Assembly (NCBI RefSeq): GCF_019711565.1
Contig: NZ_JAIGNN010000003.1
Location: forward strand, 143,524 to 207,523
DNA: 64,000 bases
Direction of reading: 5' to 3'
From: Qipengyuania proteolytica
Lineage (GTDB): Bacteria > Pseudomonadota > Alphaproteobacteria > Sphingomonadales > Sphingomonadaceae
In this document: in pieces, positions 16,956 through 25,988 of the stretch
Position numbering within the stretch: the stretch's first letter is position 1
How the letters are laid out: every line of letters starts with the position of its first letter
Program-made: the position numbers and the translations under genes
Notes under the pieces: model-generated
The model's database searches: none
Told to the model about the DNA's origin: nothing
The model's input: the letters and a program-made list of their open reading frames with translations, nothing else

Positions 16956-18721
16956 CAGCCGGCCTTGGCCGCCTCGGCCGCCTTGCGCTTCTTCTCTTCC
17001 TCGATCATCGCGCGCATCTGCGGATGCTTGGAATAGAGATACTTCTGCTGCGCCAGCGTCAGGATGTTGGAGGTGACCCAGTAGAGCAGCAGGCCTGCGG
17101 CAAACGGCGCCATCACGAACATCAGCACCCAGGGCATGATGTCGAAGATCTTCTGCTGCATCGGGTCCATCGCGCTTGGGTTGAGCTTGAAGGTCAGCCA
17201 CATGGTGAAGCCGAGCAGCACGCCGAGCACGCCGAGCCCGAAGATGATCATCAGCCAGCCGGGCACCTGGATGCCGACAAGACCCAGCGCAGCGGCGAGG
17301 TTGGCCGGATCCGGCGCGGAAAGGTCATCGATCCAGGCGAACTTCTCGTGGCGCATCTCGACCGCCAGGATCAGCACCTTGTAGAGCGCGAAGAACACCG
17401 GGATCTGGAGCAGCATCGGCAGGCAGCCGGCGAGCGGATTGACCTTCTCGCGCTTGTAGAGCTCCATGATCTCCTGCTGCTGCTTGGGCTTGTCGTCCTT
17501 ATACTTCTCCTGGATTTCCTTCATCTTGGGCTGGATGGCCTTCATCGCGGCCATGCTGGCGAAGCCCTTCTGCGCGATGGGGAACATCAGGCCGCGCACG
17601 ATGACGGTCAGGATTATGATGGCGACGCCGAAATTGCCGACCGCGTCGAACAGCGTGCGCAGCAGCCACAGGATCGGCTTTTCGAACCAGCGGAACCAGC
17701 CCCAGTCGATCGCGAAGCCGAACTTCTCGATGCCCGCATCCTGGTAGTTGTCGAGCACCACGCTTTCCTTGGCCCCAGCATAGAGGCGTGAGCTAGTGGT
17801 GTATTTGCGGCCCGCCGGGACGGTGACGGGCTCGTAGATCACGTCGGTGCGATAGGTTTCGCCGCCCAGCGCGCGGAAGGTCGTCCCGGGGGCGCTGCCG
17901 TCCTGCGGGACGATCGCCGAAAGCCAGTAGATATCGGTGAAGCCTGCCCAGCGCGTGCGGCCTTCGGGCGTGACCACTCCGGCTTCGTCGACGTCATCGT
18001 AATTGACGTCGTAATCGGCCGTCTCGCCGAACACGCCCATCGGGCCAGAATGCGCGTTCCAGATGTCCTGGCTGGCGGTCTTGCCGGTACGGTTGATCAG
18101 GCCGAAGGGCTGCACCACCACCGGATTGCCCGAGGTGTTGCTGACCGACTGTTCGGCGGTGATCATGTAATTGTCGTCGATGCTGTAGCGCACGGCGAAG
18201 GTCAGCCCTTCGCCATTGTTCCACGTGAGCGTCACCGGCGTATCGGCGGTCAGGCGCGCGCCGTCCGCCTGCCACAGCGTCTGGGCGCTCGGCACCTTGA
18301 GGTTCGATCCGACCCAGCCGAACTGCGCGAAATACTGCGCGGGCGTGCCATTGGGCGAGAACAGGCGGACCGGGCCGCTGTCCTTCTTCGTGGTCTCGGT
18401 GTGGTCCTTGAGGACGATATCGTCGATCTGGCCGCCGCGCAGGTTGATCGATCCCGCTACGCGCGGCGCATCGATCGGCAGGCGCTCCGCCGAAGCGAGC
18501 GCTTTGGCCACGTCGACCTCTTCCTGCTCCTGCATCGCCGGATCGACCAGCCCGCCGGTGCGCGCATGCTGGGTCGCGGCCTGCTCTGCCGGCGTATCGG
18601 CCTTGTCTTCCACCAGCGCCTGGTCGGGCTGCGGGTAGAAATACTGCATCCCGTAATCCCAGCCGATGAGCAGCAGGAAGGAGAGCGTGATCGCGAGGAT
18701 CAAATTGCGCTGGTTTTGCAA
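16955..18721 (-). CDS. yidC: Membrane protein insertase YidC
   Basis: 588 residues. An N-terminal signal-anchor (LILAITLSFLLLIGWDYG) is followed by the large periplasmic beta domain typical of Gram-negative YidC. Five membrane segments in the C-terminal 240 residues form the Oxa1 core, with the conserved hydrophilic-groove Arg (VIVRGLMFP region) and a basic C-tail (KKRKAAEAAKAG). It inserts membrane proteins alone or with SecYEG. It lies 70 nt after yidD and is coupled to engB. Confidence 0.97.
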   Translation of the reverse strand: MQNQRNLILAITLSFLLLIGWDYGMQYFYPQPDQALVEDKADTPAEQAATQHARTGGLVDPAMQEQEEVDVAKALASAERLPIDAPRVAGSINLRGGQIDDIVLKDHTETTKKDSGPVRLFSPNGTPAQYFAQFGWVGSNLKVPSAQTLWQADGARLTADTPVTLTWNNGEGLTFAVRYSIDDNYMITAEQSVSNTSGNPVVVQPFGLINRTGKTASQDIWNAHSGPMGVFGETADYDVNYDDVDEAGVVTPEGRTRWAGFTDIYWLSAIVPQDGSAPGTTFRALGGETYRTDVIYEPVTVPAGRKYTTSSRLYAGAKESVVLDNYQDAGIEKFGFAIDWGWFRWFEKPILWLLRTLFDAVGNFGVAIIILTVIVRGLMFPIAQKGFASMAAMKAIQPKMKEIQEKYKDDKPKQQQEIMELYKREKVNPLAGCLPMLLQIPVFFALYKVLILAVEMRHEKFAWIDDLSAPDPANLAAALGLVGIQVPGWLMIIFGLGVLGVLLGFTMWLTFKLNPSAMDPMQQKIFDIMPWVLMFVMAPFAAGLLLYWVTSNILTLAQQKYLYSKHPQMRAMIEEEKKRKAAEAAKAG

Positions 18722-18791
18722 GGTCGGTCCCGTCGTATTCTATCGTCAGTCGGTATGTGGGGAGGTGTATTAGGTATTCAAGACAGTGCCG

Positions 18792-19001
18792 CTACGGCAC
18801 CGGATCGTATCCATGCCCGCCCCAAGGGTGGCAGCGCAGTATACGCTTCGTCGCCAGCCATCCACCCTTGATCGCACCATATTTGCCGAGCGCCTGCACG
18901 GCATATTCGCTGCACGAAGGGGCATAGCGGCAGGTCGGCGGCAGGATCCGGCTCGGCCCCCATTGCCACAGGCGCGCGATGAAGATGAGGACATGCTTCA
19001 T
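18792..19001 (-). CDS. yidD: Membrane protein insertion efficiency factor YidD
   Basis: Small amphipathic inner-membrane-associated protein, 69 residues. The family signature [11 protein letters not shown] is at residue ~24 and [13 protein letters not shown] closes the protein. ATG 19001 overlaps the rnpA stop by 4 nt. The position between rnpA and yidC is the conserved bacterial order. Confidence 0.95.
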   Translation of the reverse strand: MKHVLIFIARLWQWGPSRILPPTCRYAPSCSEYAVQALGKYGAIKGGWLATKRILRCHPWGGHGYDPVP

Positions 19002-19381
19002 GCGCGGCGGCTACGGTGGCGATGCGGGCCGCGTGCGGGGTCGCCCTTGCCCGCCGCGGCGCGCGAGAGTGCGGCGGCCAGTTCCTCGCGCAGCGCCGCG
19101 AAGTCGCGCTCCACCCCGCCTTCGCGGCCGATCAGGATATGGTCGTGATCGGCGAGGCCGCTCTCCGGCAGCGCATCCCACAGCAATTCGCGGAAGCGCC
19201 GCTTCATGCGGTTGCGGACCACGGCATTGCCGATCTTCTTCGTCACCGTGATGCCGTACCGCTTGCCCTGCCCGTCATTGGGCCGCGCGAGCAGCACGAA
19301 GCCTGGCCGCGCGACACGCAGTCCCCGATTCGCGGCGAGGAAGTCGCTGCGCTTGCGGATGACGGAGAGGCTCGGGTGCAT
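18998..19381 (-). CDS. rnpA: Ribonuclease P protein component
   Basis: Protein subunit of RNase P, 127 residues. The basic RNA-binding signature appears as [20 protein letters not shown]. The start at ATG 19381 gives [18 protein letters not shown], the usual opening; a longer reading frame is not needed. An extended Arg/His-rich tail follows the conserved domain. It lies 86 nt after rpmH. Confidence 0.95.
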   Translation of the reverse strand: MHPSLSVIRKRSDFLAANRGLRVARPGFVLLARPNDGQGKRYGITVTKKIGNAVVRNRMKRRFRELLWDALPESGLADHDHILIGREGGVERDFAALREELAAALSRAAAGKGDPARGPHRHRSRRA

Positions 19382-19467
19382 GGGCACTCCATACGCAAAA
19401 CGGGCCCCCAACGGGAGCCCGCTTGCATTCGCTTGATGATCGCCGCGCATCCGCGCAGCGAATCACA

Positions 19468-19602
19468 TCACGCGCAGAGGTTCTTGCGACCGCGGGCGCG
19501 GCGGGCGCGGAGCACCTTGCGGCCGCCCGGGGTGGCCTTGCGCGCGAAGAAGCCGTGGCGACGGGCGCGCACGAGGTTCGAGGGCTGGAAAGTCCGCTTC
19601 AT
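19468..19602 (-). CDS. rpmH: 50S ribosomal protein L34
   Basis: A 44-residue basic protein beginning [21 protein letters not shown], diagnostic for L34. It opens the rpmH-rnpA-yidD-yidC-engB transcription unit; its promoter should lie in the 130-nt gap upstream. Unlike the classical oriC arrangement, dnaA is not adjacent but 16 kb away. Confidence 0.97.
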   Translation of the reverse strand: MKRTFQPSNLVRARRHGFFARKATPGGRKVLRARRARGRKNLCA

Positions 19603-19670
19603 CGGAAGTGTCCTTCAAAAATCTTCTGGTTCCGGTGGCGACCGAATCATGCGACCGGAACGCCACCAAC

Positions 19671-19697
19671 AAAAAGGGCCACCCGGGCGGGGTGACC
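19671..19697 (-). terminator. Rho-independent terminator of the ClpP-like gene
   Basis: Read on the minus strand: GGTCACCC, a 5-nt loop, GGGTGGCC (one G-U pair), then CTTTTTGTT. It sits 40 nt after the stop of the gene at 19737-20690 and separates it from rpmH. Confidence 0.7.
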
Positions 19698-19736
19698 GCT
19701 TGAATGGCGCGCGCATACGCACACGCCGCGCCGCCG

Positions 19737-20690
19737 TCAAGAGAAAGTCATGTCGGCATAGGCGAGTTTGGGGGCGGGTTTCGCGGTCGCCTCGCGCACG
19801 GGCTGGCGCGGCGGTGCGGGGCGTTCCGCAGTCTGCTGAACCGCCCCCTGCCTCTGCCCCGGGCGCGCCCAGCGGCGCATGTCGCCCGCGGTCAGCCAGC
19901 GCGCCGAGGCGTGCGGCACCGAATTGGTAAAATCGTAGAAGGCGCGCGCCAGGCCCGCGTCCATCCCCATTTCGCGGTAATAGTCGAGATAGCGGCGATT
20001 CTCCGGCGCGTCGGCGGCATAGTCGCCCGCCTCGCGGCCGTGGATGTCCAGCCAGCTGTGCACGGCGAACTCCGCCCCGTCGGCGATGTCGCGGTCGATC
20101 CCGGCGAGGAAAAGCTCGACCGCGCCCGAGCGCACCGATCCGGTCGCCGGGACATGCGTCACCAGCCGCGCGGCGCGGATCATCCGGCCCAGCTTCATGT
20201 TGGCGATGTCGTCGCGCGTGCCGGGACATTCGACCATGTCGATCTGGCGCAAGCCCGGATAGTCGCGCAGCATGGCGGCAAAGGCGGCGGGCGAGGCGCG
20301 ATCGGTCTCGCCGACCAGCGCGACGCGGCGCTCGTCGAGCACCATGAAGGGGCCGTAAGTGGCAATCCCGCGGCGATAGTTGCGCAGCGCCCGGTCGATT
20401 GCCGGAGGCGCCTGCCACGCGGGCGATGCCGCCACCGCCATCGCCTGCTGCGGGCGCACGCCGACGAAATCCGCGCCGTGGTCCATGCGCGGCAAGACCG
20501 GTCGCGCCGAGGGCTGCAGCACCCGCTGGCCTTCCCGGGGCGCAAGCACCTTGGTGCCCTCGAGCGGCTGGACGACGGGCTTCGCCACATAGATCACCGG
20601 CATCGCGACGAGGCCGAGCGACTGCGCTACGGCCGGAAGCGGCAGCGCGAGGCCGGCGAGCGTGAGCAACGAGGCGATGATGCGAAGCAT
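19737..20690 (-). CDS. Secreted protein with ClpP/crotonase-like region (COG3904-like)
   Basis: A 317-residue protein. A signal peptide ends in LPLPAVAQ (residues 1-~23). A Pro-rich variable part follows. The central region resembles periplasmic ClpP/SohB-like hydrolases: MIRAARLVTHVPATGSVRSGAVELFLAG positions a Ser where the catalytic Ser sits after the usual C-x-SAC motif, and EFAVHSW supplies the His. The substrate is unknown. The C-terminal tail is Pro/Gln-rich. The gene stands alone on this strand, divergent from comM. Confidence 0.6.
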   Translation of the reverse strand: MLRIIASLLTLAGLALPLPAVAQSLGLVAMPVIYVAKPVVQPLEGTKVLAPREGQRVLQPSARPVLPRMDHGADFVGVRPQQAMAVAASPAWQAPPAIDRALRNYRRGIATYGPFMVLDERRVALVGETDRASPAAFAAMLRDYPGLRQIDMVECPGTRDDIANMKLGRMIRAARLVTHVPATGSVRSGAVELFLAGIDRDIADGAEFAVHSWLDIHGREAGDYAADAPENRRYLDYYREMGMDAGLARAFYDFTNSVPHASARWLTAGDMRRWARPGQRQGAVQQTAERPAPPRQPVREATAKPAPKLAYADMTFS

Positions 20691-20847
20691 GACACCCGCC
20701 TTGCGCCTCCAGCCCTTGCCGCTTTGCCAAGGCACTTGGTGAAACAGAGGTTAAGCGCGCAGGTTTTCTCACCGGATCGGAGCGGGTTTCCTCTCGACAT
20801 TTCAGCTTCTTGGCCCCATCCCTGCGCGGAGACACGAGGGGTTAACA

Positions 20848-22356
20848 CTGGTCGCACTGGTAAGGACGGTCGCCTATCTGGGGCTGGAAGCGCGCGCGGT
20901 CGAAGTGCAGTGCTCGGTCGCGCCCGGTCTCCCCAAGTTCAACATCGTCGGCCTCGCGGACAAGGCCGTGGGCGAGAGCAAGGAGCGCGTCCGCGCCGCG
21001 CTCGCCGGGATGGGCCTCGCGCTGCCGCCCAAGCGGATCACGATCAACCTCTCGCCGGCCGACCTGCCCAAGGAAGGCTCGCATTACGACTTGCCGATCG
21101 CGCTGGCGTTGCTCGCGGCGATGGGCGTGACCGATGCCGAGCAGCTGGCCGAGTGGATCGCGGTGGGCGAGCTGGCGCTCGACGCGCGCATCGTGCCATC
21201 GCCCGGCGTCCTGCTGGCGGCGCTCCACGCGAGTGAACAGGAATGCGGGCTGATCTGCCCCAGGGCACAGGGTTCGGAAGCGCGCTGGGCGAGCGAGGTG
21301 CCGGTCTGCGCCGCACCCGACCTGGCGAGCCTGCTCAACCATCTGAAGGGTACGCAGACCCTGCCGCCGCCCGAGGCGGGCGAGGTGGAGGAGCCGGGGC
21401 GCGGGCCGGACCTCAAACAGGTCAAGGGACAGGAAACCGCCAAGCGCGCGCTCGAGATCGCGGCGGCGGGCGGGCACAACCTGCTGATGATCGGGCCGCC
21501 GGGTGCCGGCAAGTCGCTGCTGGCGAGCTGCCTGCCGGGGATCCTGCCGCCGCTCTCGCCCGCCGAGGCGCTCGAGGTGAGCATGGTGCAATCGGTCGCC
21601 GGCACGCTCGAGGAAGGGCGCATCAGCCGCGCCCGCCCGTTCCGCGCCCCGCACCATTCGGCGAGCATGGCGGCGCTCACCGGCGGCGGCCTGCGCGTGA
21701 AGCCCGGCGAGGTCAGCCTCGCGCATCTCGGCGTGCTGTTTCTCGACGAGCTGCCGGAATTCCAGCGCGCGGTGCTCGATTCGCTGCGCCAGCCCTTGGA
21801 GACCGGCAAGGTCGACGTGGCGCGCGCCAATGCCCACGTCAGCTTCCCCGCCAATGTCCAGCTGGTCGCGGCGATGAACCCGTGCCGCTGCGGGCATCTC
21901 GGCGATGCCGCGCTCGCCTGCAGCCGCGCCCCGCGCTGCGCCGCCGATTACCAGAGCAAGGTCTCCGGCCCGATGCTCGACCGCATCGATCTGCATGTGG
22001 AGGTCGATCCCGTCAGCGCCGCCGATCTCGCCCTGCCCCCGCCTGCCGAAGGCAGCGAGGAGGTCGCCGCCCGCGTGATGGCTGCCCGAAACCGCCAGAC
22101 CGCCCGCAAGGGCGAGACCGGCGTGCGCAGCAATGCCGAACTCGACGGCGAGGCGCTCGAAACCTTCGCGACGCCCGACGAACCGGGCCGCCAGCTCCTG
22201 CTTCAAGCCGCCACCGCCATGCGCCTCTCGGCCCGCAGCTACACCCGCATGCTCCGCGTGGCGCGCACGATCGCGGATCTCTCGGGATCGGAAACGGTCG
22301 GCCGCATCCATGTGGCCGAAGCGCTGAGTTACCGCAGGCAGGCGCCGCGGGCGTGA
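20848..22356 (+). CDS. comM: YifB/ComM family Mg-chelatase-like AAA ATPase
   Basis: Hexameric helicase that helps branch migration during natural transformation. The 502 residues carry the N-terminal Lon-like domain (APGLPKFNIVGLADKAV), Walker A GPPGAGKSLLASCLPG, Walker B LFLDELPEF, and a C-terminal Mg-chelatase domain with ARSYTRMLRVARTIADL. The conserved N-terminus (LVRTVAYLGLEARAVEVQ) lies upstream of the first GTG (20905). No ATG, GTG or TTG exists in frame back to the stop at 20752, so CTG 20848, 6 nt after GAGGGG, is proposed. Confidence 0.88.
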   Translation: MVALVRTVAYLGLEARAVEVQCSVAPGLPKFNIVGLADKAVGESKERVRAALAGMGLALPPKRITINLSPADLPKEGSHYDLPIALALLAAMGVTDAEQLAEWIAVGELALDARIVPSPGVLLAALHASEQECGLICPRAQGSEARWASEVPVCAAPDLASLLNHLKGTQTLPPPEAGEVEEPGRGPDLKQVKGQETAKRALEIAAAGGHNLLMIGPPGAGKSLLASCLPGILPPLSPAEALEVSMVQSVAGTLEEGRISRARPFRAPHHSASMAALTGGGLRVKPGEVSLAHLGVLFLDELPEFQRAVLDSLRQPLETGKVDVARANAHVSFPANVQLVAAMNPCRCGHLGDAALACSRAPRCAADYQSKVSGPMLDRIDLHVEVDPVSAADLALPPPAEGSEEVAARVMAARNRQTARKGETGVRSNAELDGEALETFATPDEPGRQLLLQAATAMRLSARSYTRMLRVARTIADLSGSETVGRIHVAEALSYRRQAPRA

Positions 22357-22386
22357 ACCGAAGCGCCGTCAAGGCGTTGCGGCATA

Positions 22387-23646
22387 ATGAGAACCTTGTC
22401 CGGCTGCCTTGCCACCCTCGCCCTGTTCGCCTGCGCCCCGGTCGACCGGCCCGACGGGGTGCCTGCTGCTCCCGACGCGATGGCCCCCGCTCTCGGGGTC
22501 AGCGAGGGGTCCATGGCACTTTTCGCCAAGCTCGATGAAAAGGCGGGCGCCGAGGAGAACGTCTTCTTCTCACCGGTCAGTGTCGAGCAGGCGTTCGGCC
22601 TCCTTCATGCCGGCGCTGCGGGAGAAACGCGAAGCCAGATAGAAGGCTTCTTCGGCTGGCCTGCAGGGACTGCCGCCGACGAGGCCTTGCTGGCACAGCG
22701 CCGCAACCTGCTGGCGCATGGCACACCCGCCGACATCCGGCTCGCCAATGCCCTGTGGCTCTCCCGCGAATGGCAATTCGGGACCGGCTACGTCGCCACG
22801 GCGAGGTCGTACTACGACGCACGGGTCGAGGCGCTCGACTTCAGCCCGGGGCGACCGTCGGAAGATTCGGCCAGGATCATCAATGGCTGGGCGGCGGAGA
22901 AGACCGATAATTTGATCAGCGAGATCATCACCCCGCAACAACTCGCCGATGCGACCGCCGCGGTGCTGACCAATGCGCTCTATTTCGATGCCGGCTGGAA
23001 GACCGAACTGTCCGGCGGGCCGACGCAGGATTTCCTGTTCGGCGACGGCAGCGACCGGCCATTCTATTTCATGCAGGAGCAGGACAATTTCGTCACGACC
23101 AGCGAAGACGAGTGGCGCGCCATCCGCCTGCCCTATGCCGGCGACCGCTTCGCGATGGACGTCGTGATGCCGGAGCGCCGCCGCGTGGTCGCAACGGCAC
23201 CCCCGGCGGCGCTGCTGGCCAGGCTCGACGCCGAGCTGACGGCCGGCGAGCCCGGCTACACCGATCTGCAACTGCCGCGCTTCGAGGTGGACTACGATAG
23301 TTCGGTGGCCCAGCCCCTCATCGCGCTCGGCCTCGGCCTGCCGTTCGATCCCGACGCAGCCGATCTGTCGGTAATGACCGACGGCAAGCCCAACGACCTC
23401 TATGTCGGCGAGGCGTACCAGATCACCAAATTGCAGGTTTACGAACAGGGCACCCGTGCTGCGGCTGTCACTGTCCTGCGGATCGTCCCGGTCAGTGGCC
23501 TCACTATCCATCGGAAGCCGGAAAAGTTCATCGTCGACCGGCCGTTCACGGTCGTCATCCGCGATCTTCAAACAGGGGCAATCCTGTTCCTGGGGCGGAT
23601 CGCCGATCCGCAGCCGTTCGAGCCCGAAACGCGCGAGGACTACTGA
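22387..23646 (+). CDS. Serpin family protease inhibitor, predicted lipoprotein
   Basis: A 419-residue serpin. The N-terminus is a lipoprotein signal (TLALFAC, Cys16). The fold is supported by ENVFFSPVSVEQAFGLLHAGA, LTNALYFDAGWK and the closing strand PFTVVIRD. The reactive-centre hinge is EQGTRAAAVTV, with small residues as in inhibitory serpins. Counting 17 residues from the hinge Glu puts P1-P1' at Val-Ser, which would suit elastase-like proteases. It starts 30 nt after comM. Bacterial lipoprotein serpins are uncommon; it could protect the envelope from foreign or own proteases. Confidence 0.88.
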   Translation: MRTLSGCLATLALFACAPVDRPDGVPAAPDAMAPALGVSEGSMALFAKLDEKAGAEENVFFSPVSVEQAFGLLHAGAAGETRSQIEGFFGWPAGTAADEALLAQRRNLLAHGTPADIRLANALWLSREWQFGTGYVATARSYYDARVEALDFSPGRPSEDSARIINGWAAEKTDNLISEIITPQQLADATAAVLTNALYFDAGWKTELSGGPTQDFLFGDGSDRPFYFMQEQDNFVTTSEDEWRAIRLPYAGDRFAMDVVMPERRRVVATAPPAALLARLDAELTAGEPGYTDLQLPRFEVDYDSSVAQPLIALGLGLPFDPDAADLSVMTDGKPNDLYVGEAYQITKLQVYEQGTRAAAVTVLRIVPVSGLTIHRKPEKFIVDRPFTVVIRDLQTGAILFLGRIADPQPFEPETREDY

Positions 23647-23653
23647 ACCTTCC

Positions 23654-24001
23654 TCAATCCTCGGTCATGTCGAGGTTGAGCTTTACGGGCTGGTGTTCGC
23701 GGTCGCCTTCGAACTTGCGCAGGAAGTCCTCGATCGGGACCTGCTGGGTCTTGTCGACCATCGGGTTGGACTTCGCCATTTCCACCGCTTTCAGCTCGTC
23801 CGGCGTCATGCGGACGTGGATGTAGGGCACCCAGAAGGCGCCGATCTCGGCCTGCTGGTACCACACGTCGAGGACGTCGTAGGACGCCCACTGCCCGTTC
23901 GGCTCCTTCAGGCGGATGCCCTCGCCGATGCGCGGCACGGTGACTGCCTTGATGGTGAAGACGGTCTGGTGCGTCTCGTTCTGGATTTCGATATCGATCA
24001 C
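23654..24001 (-). CDS. Hypothetical protein
   Basis: A 115-residue protein starting at GTG 24001, of no recognised family. It has an N-terminal beta-rich part (IDIEIQNETHQTVFTIKAVTVPRIGEG, YDVLDVWYQ) and a charged helical C-terminus. No signal peptide or membrane segment. It is convergent with the serpin gene, 7 nt apart, with normal high-GC codon use, so it is likely genuine. Confidence 0.65.
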   Translation of the reverse strand: MIDIEIQNETHQTVFTIKAVTVPRIGEGIRLKEPNGQWASYDVLDVWYQQAEIGAFWVPYIHVRMTPDELKAVEMAKSNPMVDKTQQVPIEDFLRKFEGDREHQPVKLNLDMTED

Positions 24002-24134
24002 TGGTGCCGGCTCGGTTATGCAGATTCGCGAATAGACAACGGCGTTACGGGCCGGATGTTGAGATCACTTTAACGATGACGTCACGCAGCCAGTTGCGCG
24101 GTGACGTCACACTGCCGGGCTGACCCAGACGCGC

Positions 24135-24950
24135 ATGCACCCTTTTGCCTCCGAGGATTCCGTCGCGCGGCCGACGGCGCGGCTGCGGGCGGAGTGGCGC
24201 GGACTAGACCCGGAGCGGCGGCGCAAGGCCATCGGCCTTGCGCTGGCGATCGCGATCGAAGGGGTGCTGGTGCTCCTGCTGCTGTCGCTCGGCATCGTCG
24301 AGCGCGAGCCGGTGCCGATGCGCGACGCGGTGTCGACCTTCGATGTGAGCGATTCGCGGGAAGACGCCGACGAGCCGGCGGCAGAGCCCGCGCCGCAGCC
24401 GGACCCGCGCACGGCCGCGACTGCCCCGCAGATCGTGCGACCCGAGCCCCTTCCCGATACGCCGGCACCGCAGCCATCGCCGCCACCGGCCCTGTTGCGC
24501 ACCGCGCCCGCTGCGTCGCCAAGTTTCGACCTGGCGCGACAACCGCAGGCGAAGACCCGGCAGAGCGCAGGCCCCGTCGGCCCGGCCTTCACGCCGCGCC
24601 CCGGCGATTCGCAGCGGATCGCGGGGAGCGGGCCCAACGGCGAGCCGCTCTATGCCGCGCGCTGGTATCGAGAGCCGACCAACGACGAGTTGCGGGGCTA
24701 TCTCTCGACCGCCTCGGGTCCCGGATGGGGGCTGATCAATTGCCGGACCGCGCCGCAATTCCGGGTCGAGAACTGCGTGCTGGTCGACGAATGGCCGAAG
24801 GGTTCGAACATCGGGCGATCGGTGCTGGCGGCGGCGTGGCAGTTCAAGGTGCGCCCGCCCCAGATCGGGGGGCGCCCGCAGGTCGGTGAATGGGTGCGGA
24901 TCAGGATCGATTACGAGATTCGCCAGGGTGCACCGGCCGATCCCGACTGA
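24135..24950 (+). CDS. TonB-like energy transducer protein
   Basis: A 271-residue protein. One membrane anchor (LALAIAIEGVLVLLLLSLG, residues ~34-53) is followed by a Pro/Ala/Glu-rich periplasmic linker (~70-165). A C-terminal globular domain (~170-260) ends in IRIDYEIRQ, like the last strand of a TonB C-terminal domain. The architecture fits TonB, but the domain is divergent and no ExbB/ExbD gene is nearby, so TonB function is inferred. Confidence 0.6.
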   Translation: MHPFASEDSVARPTARLRAEWRGLDPERRRKAIGLALAIAIEGVLVLLLLSLGIVEREPVPMRDAVSTFDVSDSREDADEPAAEPAPQPDPRTAATAPQIVRPEPLPDTPAPQPSPPPALLRTAPAASPSFDLARQPQAKTRQSAGPVGPAFTPRPGDSQRIAGSGPNGEPLYAARWYREPTNDELRGYLSTASGPGWGLINCRTAPQFRVENCVLVDEWPKGSNIGRSVLAAAWQFKVRPPQIGGRPQVGEWVRIRIDYEIRQGAPADPD

Positions 24951-25147
24951 TCATTCTCCAGCGCATCGGCATAGGGTGTGTTGCGGAGCAGGTGGCGGTT
25001 GTAGTCGGGTGCCCCGTCGTCCCACCAGACCGGACCGCGTTCGCCCAGCGCAACCTTCGCCGCGTGAACGCGCGCTCGCGCCTGTCGTTCATCCTCAGAA
25101 TCTTGCGCGCGTTTCGCCGCCGCGACGGCACGGCGGGCGTTCATCAA
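24911..25147 (-). CDS. Conserved hypothetical protein, start codon unresolved
   Basis: The C-terminal part carries GERGPVWWDDGAPDYNRHLLRNTPYAD, recognisable as a small conserved protein of sphingomonads. The earliest usual start codon is TTG 25147 (followed by ATG). However the same frame stays open to 25288 and encodes ELTPDGRYLIVRGRLWRASN, which reads like the true N-terminus. No ATG, GTG or TTG exists there, and the extension would overlap the HxlR gene. Either an unusual start is used or the start was lost. The 3' end overlaps the TonB-like gene convergently. Confidence 0.5.
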   Translation of the reverse strand: MMNARRAVAAAKRAQDSEDERQARARVHAAKVALGERGPVWWDDGAPDYNRHLLRNTPYADALENDQSGSAGAPWRIS

Positions 25148-25247
25148 CTCATCGACGAGGCGCTGACGCTCCGCTTCGGCGAGCGCCGGATTGCTCGCGC
25201 GCCACAGCCGCCCGCGGACAATGAGGTAGCGGCCGTCGGGCGTGAGT

Positions 25248-25802
25248 TCAGGCGGCGTTTTTGGCGCGGCGCAGGCTTTCGATGGCGATCACGTCGCCGA
25301 GGCCCAGCTCGCTCGCGGGCTGCGCGCGCGAGCCGTCGGCACGGATGCCCAGATTGCCACGCTCGACCAGCGCGAGGTCGGCAGGGCCGAGAATCCGGCC
25401 GTCGTGGCTGAGGATCGAGGTCGGGCCGATCGGCAGGCGGTCGCGTTCGTCGACCAGCACCGGATTTTCCACCACCTCCGCGCCGTATTTCTGACCCCAC
25501 TGGCGCAGCGCCACCATGGTGGGCAGCAGGTCGAAGCCCTTGTCGGTCAGGCGGTATTCGATCTTGCGGCGATCGTCCGCGCAAGGATCGCGGCGCAGGA
25601 TCCCGTGTTCGACCAGCTTGGCGAGGCGGTTGGAAAGGATGTTGCGGGCGATCCCCAGCTCGCTGAGGAATTCCTCGAAGTGGTGCAGGCCGTTGAAGCT
25701 GGCGCGCAGGATCATGAACGACCAGCGTTCACCCATGACCTCGAGCGCCTGAGGCAGGCCGCATTCGGTCAGTTCGCGCAGCGGTTCGCGGATGTCACCC
25801 AT
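25248..25802 (-). CDS. HxlR-family winged-helix transcriptional regulator
   Basis: A 184-residue regulator. The HxlR motif set is clear: CGLPQALEVMGERWSFMILR, FEEFLSELGIARNILSNRLAKLVEHGIL, and YRLTDKGFDLLPTMVALRQWG. The C-terminal 70 residues are an extra domain of unknown ligand. ATG 25802 follows AAGGGGAC. It is divergent from the secreted CC_3452-like gene across 186 nt of AT-rich DNA, where it may bind. Confidence 0.9.
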   Translation of the reverse strand: MGDIREPLRELTECGLPQALEVMGERWSFMILRASFNGLHHFEEFLSELGIARNILSNRLAKLVEHGILRRDPCADDRRKIEYRLTDKGFDLLPTMVALRQWGQKYGAEVVENPVLVDERDRLPIGPTSILSHDGRILGPADLALVERGNLGIRADGSRAQPASELGLGDVIAIESLRRAKNAA

Positions 25803-25988
25803 AAATTCAGTCCCCTTCCTGCAACCTATCTAACCCGAAAATCAGGATTGCGAAAGTTTTTCAAAAATTGGGTTGCCAAACGAAACCTAAAGTCATAGGT
25901 AGCGATTCGCAACGGGTTGCTATTTGAAACTCAATTGCATGAAAAGCAAGCCCTGTTGAACAAATTGCAAGTCAGGAAGGACCTCCCC

